The position numbers and the translations under genes were made by a program. 64,000 bases of DNA from Microbacterium hibisci (lineage in GTDB: Bacteria; Actinomycetota; Actinomycetes; Actinomycetales; Microbacteriaceae): positions 1 to 64,000 of the forward strand of contig NZ_JADIJC010000009.1 in the NCBI RefSeq assembly GCF_015278255.1, written 5' to 3'. This document shows, in pieces, positions 1 to 8,230 of the stretch. How positions within the stretch are numbered: position 1 is the first letter of the stretch; every line of letters starts with the position of its first letter. The notes under the pieces were generated by a model. It saw only the letters and a program-made list of their open reading frames with translations. It had not been told where the DNA came from and ran no database searches.

Positions 1-1357
1 CGGGAGTGGCCGGGGCGGGCGCCGGTGCGACGGAGGCGGACTCCGGCAGCGCCGAGGTCGCCGGTGTCTTCGATGCCGGCTTCGCGCGCGGGGCCTTCGG
101 CTTCGACGAGGCGGCAGCCGCCTTCGGGGCGGCGCCGCGCGCGGCCTCGACACCGGGGGCCGCGGCGCCACCGGCTGCACGCTTCTTCTTGCGTCCGCGC
201 TTGGGGGCGACGTCGATGTCGGGTGCGTCGATCTGCGGGAGCCGGATCGTGAAGGTCGACCCACGGCCCGGACGCGACCACAGCCGCACCTCGCCGCCGT
301 GACGCTGCACCGCGTGCTTGACGATCGACAGACCCAGGCCGCTGCCGCCGGTGCGGCGCGCACGCGCGGGATCGGACCGGTAGAAGCGCTCGAACACGCG
401 GTCCTGCTCGCCCTCCGCGATGCCGATGCCGCGGTCGGTGACGGTGATCTCGATGATGCGGTCGGTCGCCTTCACGCCGATGCCGACGCTCGAGCCGCGC
501 GGCGAGTAGGCGATCGCGTTCGCGATGAGGTTGCCCACGGCCTCGCTGAGCACCTGGGCGTCGCCGTGCACGTACAGGCCGCGCGCGCCGCCGCGTGTGA
601 CCTCGACGCCGGCCGAGTCCGCCTGGATCGCATGCGCGTCGAGCGCGGAGGCGACGACCTCGTCGACCGACACGTCCTGCTGCGGCAGCTCGTCCGACGC
701 CTGGAGGCGCGAGAGGTTCATGATGCGGGCGGTCAGGAGAGCGAGGCGCGAGGCCTCCGCCTGCAGGCGCGTGGCGAAGATGCGCACCTGCGGCGGGTCG
801 TCGGCGGCCGACTCGATCGCCTCGGCGAGGAGGCTGACCGCGCCCACCGGCGTCTTGAGCTCGTGGCTGGTGTTGGCGACGAAGTCGCGGCGCATCTCCT
901 CGACGCGCTCCCGCTCGGTGATGTCGCGCAGCACGAGCAGCGTGAGGCGCGGCGAGATGCGGGACGCGCGCACGGCGACCAGCCGCGGCTCAGCCGGGGG
1001 CGCTCCGCGGCGCAACCGCATGGTCTCGGTCGCGCTGGTCTCGGTCGCCACCGAGTCGCTCGTGCGCACCCGGCGCGCGAGCGTGCGCAGCTCGTCGGTC
1101 GGCAGGGTGCCGCCCTCGATGAGGTCGAAGGCGGCCGCGGCCGCGGAGGCGGCCAGAACGGTGAAGGAGGCGTCGACGACCAGGGCCGCGTCGTCCATCC
1201 CGTGCAGGACACCGCGCACGCCGTCGGGGATCTCGACCGACATCGAGGCGTGCGCGCGATCGCGCGCCCGCATCGCCGCGACGACGACGGCGGAGATCGA
1301 GCCGCCGATGAAGATCCCCGCGAGGAGGGCGAGCAGCGCGAGCTGCGTCGTGTCCAT
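1..1357 (-). CDS. senX3: SenX3-type phosphate sensor histidine kinase (3' end beyond window)
   Basis: Membrane-bound sensor kinase of a two-component system; its partner regulator (RegX3/PhoP type) would lie beyond the left edge. One hydrophobic segment lies near residues 5-28. A PAS-like region follows, then the H-box FVANTSHELKTPVGAV, an N-box (NLIANAIAYSP), G1 (DRGIGIAEG) and G2 (GSGLGLSIVKH). After the ATPase domain comes a long Ala/Pro/Lys-rich tail with no stop codon before the window edge, which is unusual for the family. The ATG at 1357 lies 7 nt after a TACGCT hexamer (1365-1370, minus strand), so the message is probably leaderless. It is divergent from phoU, with gpmA just beyond; the senX3 and gpm1 association is familiar from mycobacteria and supports the name. 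Confidence 0.88.
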   Translation of the reverse strand, partial: MDTTQLALLALLAGIFIGGSISAVVVAAMRARDRAHASMSVEIPDGVRGVLHGMDDAALVVDASFTVLAASAAAAAFDLIEGGTLPTDELRTLARRVRTSDSVATETSATETMRLRRGAPPAEPRLVAVRASRISPRLTLLVLRDITERERVEEMRRDFVANTSHELKTPVGAVSLLAEAIESAADDPPQVRIFATRLQAEASRLALLTARIMNLSRLQASDELPQQDVSVDEVVASALDAHAIQADSAGVEVTRGGARGLYVHGDAQVLSEAVGNLIANAIAYSPRGSSVGIGVKATDRIIEITVTDRGIGIAEGEQDRVFERFYRSDPARARRTGGSGLGLSIVKHAVQRHGGEVRLWSRPGRGSTFTIRLPQIDAPDIDVAPKRGRKKKRAAGGAAAPGVEAARGAAPKAAAASSKPKAPRAKPASKTPATSALPESASVAPAPAPATP

Positions 1358-1430
1358 GCTCCCCAGCGTACGGGCACGCAGACCGGCCCACCGGACCGCG
1401 ACGGCAGGGCCGGCGCAGGCGCCGGGTAGT

Positions 1431-1463
1431 GTTCACCAGGGGAGCACCATCCGTTAACCTTCC
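1431..1463 (+). promoter_or_regulatory. PHO box (three 11-bp direct repeats) between senX3 and phoU
   Basis: Three consecutive 11-bp units, GTTCACCAGGG, GAGCACCATCC and GTTAACCTTCC, match the actinobacterial PHO-box pattern of 11-bp GTTCACC-type repeats bound by PhoP/RegX3. The block sits in the divergent region and could control phoU, the kinase, or both. A hairpin with arms CCCTGGCGA/TCGCCGGGG follows at about 1462-1483 in the phoU leader. Confidence 0.7.
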
Positions 1464-1523
1464 CTGGCGACAATCGCCGGGGCGCAGGCGAAGCCTCCCC
1501 GAAATCAGGAAAGGTGCATCGGA

Positions 1524-2204
1524 ATGCGCGAAGTCTTCCACCAGTCCCTCGAGGACGTACAGGGGCGTCTCGTCGAGATCGCCGAGCTCGTCACCGTGGC
1601 CATCGACAAGGCGACGCGCGCGTTCGGCACCAGTGACGTCGCACTGGCGGAAGAGGTCATCGAGTCCGACGCGGTCATCGACGAGAAGGCGATCGAGCTC
1701 GATGAGCTGGCGATCGAGATCCTCGCCCGCCAGCAGCCCGTCGCCCGCGACCTGCGCATCGTCGTCAGCGCGCTGCGCATGAGCGCCTCGCTCGAGCGCA
1801 TGGGCGACATCGCCGAGCACATCGCGCAGCTCACCCGCATGCGCTTCCCCGAGCGCGCCATCCCCAAGGGCCTGAAGTCGACCTTCCTCAAGATGGGCGA
1901 GCTCGACGTCGAGGCGGCGCGCCAGCTCGCCGAGCTGCTGCGCACGCAGGACGGCGAGCTCATCGAGCGGATCCGCAACGCCGACGACAAGCTCGACGAG
2001 CTGCACGTCTCGGTGTTCGAGAAGGTGCTCAGCGACAGCTGGCAGGGCGAGGCGGCCGCGACCGTCGACGCGACGCTCGCCAGCCGCTACCACGAGCGCT
2101 TCGGCGACCACGCGGTGTCGGTGGCCAAGAAGGTGGCCTACCTCTCGACCGGAGACTGGACGACGAGCACCGACACGTTCGACGTCATCGCGCCCACCGT
2201 CTGA
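1524..2204 (+). CDS. phoU: Phosphate transport system regulator PhoU
   Basis: A 226-aa all-helical PhoU-family protein that links the Pst transporter to the phosphate sensor kinase, damping the starvation response when phosphate is sufficient. Two PhoU repeats are visible: the first carries the LRIVVSALRMSASLERMGDIAEH stretch in segments around residues 75-97, the second ends in SRYHERFGDHAVSVAKKV. Length is typical. The ATG is preceded by an AGGAAAGG Shine-Dalgarno-like stretch. It is divergent from senX3 behind a PHO box and ends at a strong bidirectional hairpin shared with gpmA. Confidence 0.95.
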   Translation: MREVFHQSLEDVQGRLVEIAELVTVAIDKATRAFGTSDVALAEEVIESDAVIDEKAIELDELAIEILARQQPVARDLRIVVSALRMSASLERMGDIAEHIAQLTRMRFPERAIPKGLKSTFLKMGELDVEAARQLAELLRTQDGELIERIRNADDKLDELHVSVFEKVLSDSWQGEAAATVDATLASRYHERFGDHAVSVAKKVAYLSTGDWTTSTDTFDVIAPTV

Positions 2205-2246
2205 CAGACCGCCGGTCGCGCCTCGCAGCGGGCCCCGGAACGAACG

Positions 2247-2285
2247 AGAAGACCGGATGCCTCGGGGGGAGGCATCCGGTCTTCT
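2247..2285. terminator. Bidirectional terminator hairpin between phoU and gpmA
   Basis: Perfect 17-bp stem (2247-2263 with 2269-2285) around a GGGGG loop, lying between the convergent 3' ends of phoU and gpmA. The left arm begins AGAAGACC and the right arm ends GGTCTTCT, so each strand leaves a short pyrimidine-rich tail. Confidence 0.8.
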
Positions 2286-2297
2286 GTCGTCTGTGGA

Positions 2298-3047
2298 TCA
2301 GGCCTTGCCCTGATTGGCGACCGCGGCCGCACCGGCGGCAGCGGCCTCGGGGTCGAGATACTCGCCCTCGCCGATCGGCGTGAGATCCTCGTCGAGGCGG
2401 TAGACGAGCGGGATGCCGGTGGGGATGTTGAGCTCGGCGATGTCGGCGTCGCTGATGCCGTCGAGGTGCTTCACGAGGCCGCGCAGCGAGTTGCCGTGCG
2501 CCGTGACGAGCACCGTCTTGCCCGCCTTCAGGTCGGGCACGATGTCGCTGTGCCAATACGGCAGCATGCGATCGATGACGATCTTCAGCGACTCGGTGTC
2601 GGGCACCTCGCCGTCGATGCCGACGTAGCGCGGGTCGCCGACCTGGCTGTACTGGTCGTCGGCGGGGAGCGGAGGCGGCGGCACGTCGAACGAGCGACGC
2701 CACAGCATGAACTGCTCGTTGCCGAACTCCTCGAGGGTCTGCGCCTTGTCCTTGCCCTGGAGGGCGCCGTAGTGGCGCTCGTTGAGGCGCCATGAGCGCT
2801 TGACCGGGATCCAGAGCCGATCGGCCGCGTCGAGCGCGATGTCGGCGGTCTGGATGGCGCGGCTGAGCACGGAGGTGTGCAGCACATCGGGGAGGATGCC
2901 CGACTCGGCGAGCAGCTCGCCGCCGCGCTGGGCCTCGGCCTTGCCCTGCTCGGTGAGTCGGACGTCGACCCAGCCGGTGAACTGGTTGGTCTTGTTCCAC
3001 TCGCTCTGGCCGTGTCGGAGAAGGATCAGCGTGTAGGGCGCGGTCAT
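2298..3047 (-). CDS. gpmA: 2,3-bisphosphoglycerate-dependent phosphoglycerate mutase
   Basis: Cytosolic glycolytic enzyme interconverting 3- and 2-phosphoglycerate. The phosphohistidine motif [10 protein letters not shown] lies at residues 8-17, followed by NLFTGW-like NQFTGWVDV, the [18 protein letters not shown] block and the C-terminal catalytic [14 protein letters not shown]. The 249-aa length is exactly usual for the family. The start at MTAPYTLI is preferred because TAGCAT (3055-3060) lies 7 nt upstream, the spacing seen at many leaderless starts here. A longer in-frame extension would run into the neighbouring promoter and has no family support. Confidence 0.95.
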   Translation of the reverse strand: MTAPYTLILLRHGQSEWNKTNQFTGWVDVRLTEQGKAEAQRGGELLAESGILPDVLHTSVLSRAIQTADIALDAADRLWIPVKRSWRLNERHYGALQGKDKAQTLEEFGNEQFMLWRRSFDVPPPPLPADDQYSQVGDPRYVGIDGEVPDTESLKIVIDRMLPYWHSDIVPDLKAGKTVLVTAHGNSLRGLVKHLDGISDADIAELNIPTGIPLVYRLDEDLTPIGEGEYLDPEAAAAGAAAVANQGKA

Positions 3048-3129
3048 GGCCTCCATGCTATCGGCGCGGAGACGGCACGCCCGGCGACGTTTCGGCGGGC
3101 GGCTCACGGCCGGCTGGCATCATGGGGGC

Positions 3130-3948
3130 ATGGCGCGCGGACCGGTGGGGCAGATCACGCGCGGCACCACGGGCACGAACCGGCTGCGGCGCGTCGACCG
3201 GTGGATCGCACGGCATCCGGCGCTGCGGCGCGCGGCCGATCCGCTCGTGGTCGACCTCGGCTACGGTGCCAGCGGCGTCACCGCGCTCGAACTGCACGCG
3301 CGCCTCGCCCGGGCGCGCCCCGACGTCGAGGTGCTCGGCCTCGAGATCGATCCCGAGCGGGTCAGCCGGGCACGCGCACAGCTTGAGCTCGTGCGCGCGG
3401 GGGGCGCCTCGTTCGCCCCCGATGCGCGGGTGTCGTTCGCCCGCGGCGGCTTCGAGGTGCCGGTGCCGGGCGGCCGACGCCCCGCCGTCATCCGGGCGTT
3501 CAACGTGCTGCGGCAGTACGACGAAGCAGAGGTGCCCGACGCCTGGTCGACGATGGCCGCGCGTCTCTCCCCCGACGGCCTTCTCGTCGAGGGCACGTGC
3601 GACGAGATCGGCCGGATCGCCACCTGGGTGGCGGTGGGGACGGATGCCGCACCCCGCACGCTCACCGTGTCGCTGCGGCTCGCCGGGCTGCAGCATCCTT
3701 CCATCGCCGCGGAGCGGCTTCCCAAGGCCCTCATCCACCACAACGTCCCCGGCGAGCGCGTGCACGCGTTCCTCGGTGCGCTCGACTCCGAGTGGGAGCG
3801 CGCCGCGAGCGTGTCGCCGTTCGGCCCCGTGCACCGGTGGCGGACGGCGCTGTCGGCGCTCGTCGACGCAGGCTGGCCGGTGCGGGAGCGCTCGCGGTGG
3901 CGGCTGGGCGAGGTCACCGTGCCGTGGGAGGCCGTCGCACCGGGGTGA
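3130..3948 (+). CDS. Class I SAM-dependent methyltransferase-like protein
   Basis: A 272-aa protein with a Rossmann-type AdoMet fold: VVDLGYGASGVTALEL (motif I) near residue 40, VEVLGLEIDPERV with the acidic residue that would bind the ribose, and a later IRAFNVLRQYDE block. The substrate is unknown. The ATG at 3130 avoids overlap with the divergent gpmA promoter; an upstream in-frame ATG at 3046 would overlap the gpmA start. It ends 4 nt before the convergent FUSC-type gene. Confidence 0.75.
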   Translation: MARGPVGQITRGTTGTNRLRRVDRWIARHPALRRAADPLVVDLGYGASGVTALELHARLARARPDVEVLGLEIDPERVSRARAQLELVRAGGASFAPDARVSFARGGFEVPVPGGRRPAVIRAFNVLRQYDEAEVPDAWSTMAARLSPDGLLVEGTCDEIGRIATWVAVGTDAAPRTLTVSLRLAGLQHPSIAAERLPKALIHHNVPGERVHAFLGALDSEWERAASVSPFGPVHRWRTALSALVDAGWPVRERSRWRLGEVTVPWEAVAPG

Positions 3949-3952
3949 TCCC

Positions 3953-5068
3953 CTAGACGCGAGGCAGCACCGCGCGCGCCTCCGCCGACGGCATGCCCGT
4001 CGCGGTGAGCAGGTCGACCGCCAGCGGCCGAAGCGCGGTGATCAGGTTCTGGTCCCCCTGCGAGCCGTCGGGAAGGATCTGCGCCGGGTCGAGACGCACG
4101 GCCACCGCGCGGACGGCCTCGCGGGCGGCCGGCTGCAGCGCGATGTCGTCGAGGCTGTCACCGACGAGCGCTGCCGCCCGCATGAGCTCGGCCAGCAGCT
4201 CGGCAGGAACCGGGCGGCGCTGCCCGTCGTCGCAGAGGTACACCGCCCGCCGAGCGACCACCCGCAGGTTGCGCGTGGCGAAGTCCATGGACTGCAGCAC
4301 GGCGTGATGCCGTCGCAGCTCGGCGCGCTGCGGGCGCAGCCACGGCGAAAAGCTCGCGACCGCCAGCCCGGAGTCCAGCGAGTCGCGCCACTCATCGATG
4401 CGCGGCGCGATCGCGCGCGCCTTCTCGAGGCCGCGCGTCGCCCGCATGGGGTCGCCCCGACGCAGCGCCTGCACGATCGTGCGGGCCGCGGCATCCGCCG
4501 CCGCGAACACCGCGTGGCCGTCGCGTGCCTCCTCGCGACGCGGATTGCGCGGGATGAGCGCCGTCACCACCAGTGCGGCGACACCCCCGATGATGCCGTC
4601 GATCAGGCGGGCGAACGGCTGCGTCGCGGGCAGCGACATCACGATCGACGCCTGGATGCCCGCCATGATCGCGAACGGCGGGTACGGCGAGAGGAACCGG
4701 GCGACCAGCAGCGTCACGCCCAGCGCGAGCGCCAGCTGCCACCATCCCGGACCGACGACCACGACGAAGCCCTCGGCCACGAGGATGCCCACCAGCATGC
4801 CCACCACCGTCTCGAGCACGCGGCGCGGACGCGCATCGCGCACGAGCCCCAGGCTCGAGATCGTCACCGTCGCCGCCAGGAGAGGCGCCGCGTGCCCGAC
4901 GACGTAGTGGGCGAACGCCCACGCCGCGGTGGCAGCGACGGTGATCTGCAGGATCGCGATCGCGGATCCGCGCACTCGCGCCAGCTGCGGCCGCAGATCG
5001 AGGCGCGCTCGCCAGCCCGTCGGGACGACCTGCGTGATCGCGGCGGTGTCGCCGTCGCCGCCGCTCAC
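3953..5068 (-). CDS. FUSC / aromatic acid exporter family membrane protein
   Basis: A 371-aa integral membrane protein of the FUSC-like (fusaric acid resistance, ArAE) superfamily. The N-terminal half contains about six hydrophobic segments (ILQITVAATAAWAFAHYVVG, LLAATVTISSLGL, LETVVGMLVGILVAEG, LALALGVTLLVARFL, IMAGIQASIVMSLP, IIGGVAALVVTALIP). The C-terminal half is a cytoplasmic helical domain. This family moves aromatic or other amphiphilic acids; no substrate can be named. The GTG start is 8 nt after the YgfZ-like stop, so it is probably last in that operon. Confidence 0.8.
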   Translation of the reverse strand: MSGGDGDTAAITQVVPTGWRARLDLRPQLARVRGSAIAILQITVAATAAWAFAHYVVGHAAPLLAATVTISSLGLVRDARPRRVLETVVGMLVGILVAEGFVVVVGPGWWQLALALGVTLLVARFLSPYPPFAIMAGIQASIVMSLPATQPFARLIDGIIGGVAALVVTALIPRNPRREEARDGHAVFAAADAAARTIVQALRRGDPMRATRGLEKARAIAPRIDEWRDSLDSGLAVASFSPWLRPQRAELRRHHAVLQSMDFATRNLRVVARRAVYLCDDGQRRPVPAELLAELMRAAALVGDSLDDIALQPAAREAVRAVAVRLDPAQILPDGSQGDQNLITALRPLAVDLLTATGMPSAEARAVLPRV

Positions 5069-5076
5069 CGCCGTTC

Positions 5077-6183
5077 CTATTGCGCCGCCGCGCGACGCGA
5101 GAGCCGGGTGATGCGGGGGACGTTCGCCGTCGCCCCGGCGTCGGGCGGTACGACGACCTCCTGCGCCGCCGCGACCGGGCCGTCGGCGGTGTCGACCGTG
5201 AGGAAGGCGTCGACCGGCGTGGTGCGGCGCACCACGGCGAGCGCGATCGGCCCCTCTTCGTGATGGAGGGCGGCTGACGTCACGATGCCGACCTCGGCGT
5301 CACCGAGGCGCACGACGGCGCCGTGCTCGGGCAGCACGCTCCCCGAGCCGTCGAGCTGCAGCGCCACCATGCGCCGCGGCGGGTGGCCGAGATTGTGGAC
5401 CTTGGCGATGGTCTCCTGACCGCGGTAGCAGCCCTTGTCGAGGTGCACGGCGGTGCGCAGCCAGTCCAGCTCGTGCGGCAGCACCCGCTCGTCGACCTCG
5501 GCGGACCAGCGCGGACGCCACGCGGCCACGCGCAGCGCCTCGACCGCGGCCAGACCCGCGAGTTCGAGGTCGCCACGGGTCGCGGCATCCGCGATCCGCC
5601 GCTCCTCGTCGCGCGAGACGATGGCCTCCGCCCAGTCCCAGTCGGACGCGGGGTGCGGCTCGACGACCGCGTACGCGTGCCCACCCGGCGTCACGTGCGG
5701 CCACGGGTCGCGCCAGACGAGCGGGACGCCGGACGGCGTCGCCGAGGTCACCCGCTCGAGGGCCGCGGCCGTGCCGCCGACGACGGCGTACTCGTCGTCG
5801 GCGAGGCGCGGGTCCACGCGCAGGCGGAAGCGCATCTTGCGCAGCCAGTCGTACAGGCCGGCGGCGTCGGCGCGGTCCGCGATGAGCCAGGTCGTCTCGC
5901 CGTCGTCGATGACGGATGCCGCGTGCTCGACGTGTCCCTGCGGGTCGAGGATCAGCAGCTCGGTGCCGACGCCCGGCGCGAGCCGGGACAGGGCCTGCGA
6001 CGACAGCGAGTCGAGCCAGGTCAGACGGTCCTCGCCGGGCACGGCGATGACGGCCCGGTCGGCTCGCGGCGCGATCGCCGCTCCGGAAGCCAGGCGGCGC
6101 TGCTCCACCAGCGGGTTGCCGACGTGCCGCAGGCCTGCTTCGTCGATGACCGCGCCGGGTACGGCGGCGAACGCGTCGCTCAT
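5077..6183 (-). CDS. YgfZ/GcvT-like folate-binding protein
   Basis: A 368-aa aminomethyltransferase-fold protein of the YgfZ family, which binds folate and supports iron-sulfur cluster maintenance and some tRNA modification. The family signature is present as DKGCYRGQETIAKV around residue 245, including the conserved Cys. The ATG overlaps the stop of the upstream nitrobindin-like gene (TGATG, one shared base), implying translational coupling. Upstream in-frame extension would run far into that neighbour and is rejected. Confidence 0.88.
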   Translation of the reverse strand: MSDAFAAVPGAVIDEAGLRHVGNPLVEQRRLASGAAIAPRADRAVIAVPGEDRLTWLDSLSSQALSRLAPGVGTELLILDPQGHVEHAASVIDDGETTWLIADRADAAGLYDWLRKMRFRLRVDPRLADDEYAVVGGTAAALERVTSATPSGVPLVWRDPWPHVTPGGHAYAVVEPHPASDWDWAEAIVSRDEERRIADAATRGDLELAGLAAVEALRVAAWRPRWSAEVDERVLPHELDWLRTAVHLDKGCYRGQETIAKVHNLGHPPRRMVALQLDGSGSVLPEHGAVVRLGDAEVGIVTSAALHHEEGPIALAVVRRTTPVDAFLTVDTADGPVAAAQEVVVPPDAGATANVPRITRLSRRAAAQ

Positions 6184-6785
6184 CACTCGACCCGAGCCAG
6201 ACGTGCGGAGGCGTGGGCGGACAGTTCGTAACCGAGCGCCGCGATGTCCCATGCCCAGAGCAGGTGGTTGTCGACGAGTCCGTACATGCGGGTCGCCGCG
6301 GCGTAGGTCTTCGCGCCCGCGGGCCGCACGACGGCGTCGGTCGCGATGTCGATGCGGGGACCCTTGATCTGCCCGAGGTAGAGCTCGCTCACGCCGTCGG
6401 CGTGCACCAGCACGGCCTCGAGGTCGAAGCCTCCGTCGGCGTTGCGGAGCAGCTCGATGTCGTCCGCGGTGCGGACGACCGGCGGTGCGACGGGCGGGAG
6501 CAGTCCCGGCCCGGCGTCGCCGTCGGTGGCAGGGATCGCCAGCCGCCAGTAGCCGAGCTCCGCGACCAGGCGCGTGCGCGTGTCGGGATCCTCGGCGTCG
6601 TGCAGCCAGGCGTCGGCGGAGTAGTTGAGGTAGTCGCCGCCGTCATGGCTGAAGCTGACGCGATGCGTGAACTCGCCGGAGTAGGAGTGGTCGCCGTAGT
6701 CGATGACCCCGGTCCCCTCCCAGACGCCGATGAGCCACGAAAGCGGGACGAGCTCCGAGGGGAGGTCGGTCGGGATGTCGAGCAC
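6183..6785 (-). CDS. Nitrobindin-like heme-binding beta-barrel protein (FABP family)
   Basis: A 200-aa protein of the nitrobindin/FABP-like family, beta-barrels that bind heme and in characterized members act on nitric oxide or peroxynitrite. The N-terminal signature LSWLIGVWEGTGVIDYGD matches the family GxWxGxG motif, and the C-terminal strands end in a region with the expected conserved His (NHLLWAWDI). GTG start. It is translationally coupled to the YgfZ-like gene. A heme/NO protein beside an Fe-S maintenance protein is a reasonable functional pairing, but that is inference. Confidence 0.85.
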   Translation of the reverse strand: MLDIPTDLPSELVPLSWLIGVWEGTGVIDYGDHSYSGEFTHRVSFSHDGGDYLNYSADAWLHDAEDPDTRTRLVAELGYWRLAIPATDGDAGPGLLPPVAPPVVRTADDIELLRNADGGFDLEAVLVHADGVSELYLGQIKGPRIDIATDAVVRPAGAKTYAAATRMYGLVDNHLLWAWDIAALGYELSAHASARLARVE

Positions 6786-6796
6786 GACGGGTCCGG

Positions 6797-6910
6797 TCAG
6801 CGCTGGCCGCGGTACAGGTTCCAGACGACGGCCCCCGAGACGAAGACGATCGCGAGCGACGCCAGACCGAGCAGGCCCACGAAGAAGAGTTCGAGCGCGA
6901 CGAGATCCAT
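6797..6910 (-). CDS. 37-aa single-pass membrane peptide
   Basis: Small ORF reading MDLVALELFFVGLLGLASLA then IVFVSGAVVWNLYRGQR: one transmembrane helix with a short basic tail. Support beyond the frame is the promoter: TAGACT (6918-6923, minus strand) lies exactly 7 nt before the ATG, the spacing seen at other leaderless starts in this window. It sits 11 nt upstream of the nitrobindin-like start, so it may head that operon. Function unknown. Confidence 0.6.
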   Translation of the reverse strand: MDLVALELFFVGLLGLASLAIVFVSGAVVWNLYRGQR

Positions 6911-6920
6911 GCCAGCGAGT

Positions 6921-7229
6921 CTAGCCGGGAACGAGCGAGGCGAGTCCGAAACCCAGACTGATGACGCCCATCACGAGCGCCGCTCCGAGCACGCTGCCCG
7001 CGACCCGCTCGGTGAACCCCTGCGAGCGGCCCGACCAGAGCTGCACCGCGAACGCCGCGATGAGGCATCCGCCCAATCCGACGCCCAGCCACGCCGCACG
7101 CCAGTCGGGGGTCGCGAAGATGCCGACCACCACCGCGATCAGCGCCGCGAGCACCCAGACGGCGACGATGCCGCCGAAAGAGCGGCGAGGGGCGAGTTCT
7201 GGCACGGCCACGCGTCCATCATCCCCCAT
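6921..7229 (-). CDS. Small integral membrane protein, unknown function
   Basis: A 102-aa protein with three hydrophobic segments ([55 protein letters not shown]). I do not recognise a family. The ATG at 7229 gives the shortest N-terminus that leaves a charged leader before the first helix; a GTG six codons in is also possible. It is divergent from glnR, and its stop codon overlaps the -10 hexamer of the 37-aa peptide gene. Confidence 0.55.
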   Translation of the reverse strand: MGDDGRVAVPELAPRRSFGGIVAVWVLAALIAVVVGIFATPDWRAAWLGVGLGGCLIAAFAVQLWSGRSQGFTERVAGSVLGAALVMGVISLGFGLASLVPG

Positions 7230-7350
7230 CGGGTCTCGCGCCGCACCCGCTCGCAAGGGTGCGGCGCGAGCGTCACGCGAACCGGCCCCCTCTCCCCCAC
7301 GCCCTACACTGGGGTTCGCGGCGCCCCCCACGCGCCGGGAAGGCGATCCA

Positions 7351-8049
7351 TTGGCACAGCTCCTGGTTCTCAGTTCCACCCACGGAGGCGGTCCCGTCCT
7401 GCCCTCGCTCGAACTGCTGAGCCACCGCGTGCGCCAGATCCCGGCCGAGCCCGCGCAGCTGGTCAACGCACCGAGCGCCGACATCATCTTCGTCGACGCC
7501 CGCGTCGACCTGGTCGGCGCGAAGTCGCTGTGCAAGATCCTCAACACGACCGGGCTCGACGCACCGCTGCTCCTCATCGTGACCGAGGGAGGCCTCACCG
7601 CCGTCTCGCCCGACTGGGGCATCGACGACGTCATCCTCTTCACCGCAGGCCCCGCCGAGGTCGACGCGCGCATCCGGCTCGCCGTCGGACGCCAGTCCGC
7701 CGAGCAGGTCTCCACGCGCATCCAGACGTCGGGCATCACCATCGACGAGTCCTCGTACTCCGCCAAGGTGCACGGCCGGCCGCTCGACCTCACCTACAAG
7801 GAGTTCCAGCTCCTCCACTTCTTCGCCACCCACCCGTCGCGGGTGTTCACCCGCGAGCAGCTGCTGAGCGAGGTGTGGGGCTACGACTACTTCGGCGGCA
7901 CCCGCACCGTCGACGTGCACGTGCGACGCCTCCGCGCGAAGCTCGGCGACATGGAGCAGCTCATCGGAACAGTGCGCAACGTCGGCTATCGCTTCAACGT
8001 GTACGAGGACGAGCCCGAGCCCGCCCCGCGCGAGCGCACTGACGCGTAG
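7351..8049 (+). CDS. glnR: GlnR-type nitrogen response regulator (atypical OmpR family)
   Basis: A 232-aa transcription factor matching actinobacterial GlnR over its length: [20 protein letters not shown], then [20 protein letters not shown] and [16 protein letters not shown] in the receiver-like half, and an OmpR winged-helix half with [31 protein letters not shown] and [10 protein letters not shown]. GlnR is an orphan regulator not controlled by ordinary Asp phosphorylation and acts on nitrogen assimilation genes. TTG start at 7351 with GGGAAGG upstream; TACACT (7305-7310) is a candidate -10. Its last codons and stop lie in the first copy of a 38-bp tandem repeat. Confidence 0.9.
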   Translation: MAQLLVLSSTHGGGPVLPSLELLSHRVRQIPAEPAQLVNAPSADIIFVDARVDLVGAKSLCKILNTTGLDAPLLLIVTEGGLTAVSPDWGIDDVILFTAGPAEVDARIRLAVGRQSAEQVSTRIQTSGITIDESSYSAKVHGRPLDLTYKEFQLLHFFATHPSRVFTREQLLSEVWGYDYFGGTRTVDVHVRRLRAKLGDMEQLIGTVRNVGYRFNVYEDEPEPAPRERTDA

Positions 8050-8159
8050 GGCGAAGCCCGGAGCGTCCGGACAGCACTGACGCGTAGGGCGAAGCCCGGA
8101 GCGTCCGGACAGCACTGACGCGTAGGGCGAAGCCCGGAGCGTCCAGACAGCACTGACGC
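8037..8159. repeat. 38-bp tandem repeat, three copies plus a fragment, spanning the glnR stop
   Basis: Units start at 8037, 8075 and 8113, followed by a partial fourth copy at 8151. Each full unit carries the Asp-Ala-stop 3' end of glnR, a GGGC-GAA-GCCC mini-hairpin and the palindrome CCGGA-GCG-TCCGG; the third unit has one G-to-A change. There are no spacers, so this is not CRISPR. Serial duplication of the gene's 3' end is the simplest explanation. Confidence 0.9.
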
Positions 8160-8191
8160 ATAGCGAGCGCCGTGTCAACGGCGTCCGCTAC

Positions 8192-8213
8192 GTTCACACT
8201 CTCGTCACGCGAC
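8192..8213 (+). promoter_or_regulatory. Candidate PHO box upstream of ppk
   Basis: GTTCACACTCT followed by CGTCACGCGAC, two adjacent 11-mers. The first matches the GTTCAC core seen before phoU and pstS; the second is degenerate. PhoP control of ppk is known in Streptomyces, which makes the site plausible. Confidence 0.4.
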
Positions 8214-8230
8214 CCTGCAATGATGAGGGG

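Noticed and set aside
8037..8159. Possible CRISPR array downstream of glnR
   Set aside because: The 38-bp units are contiguous with no spacers, and no cas genes are present.
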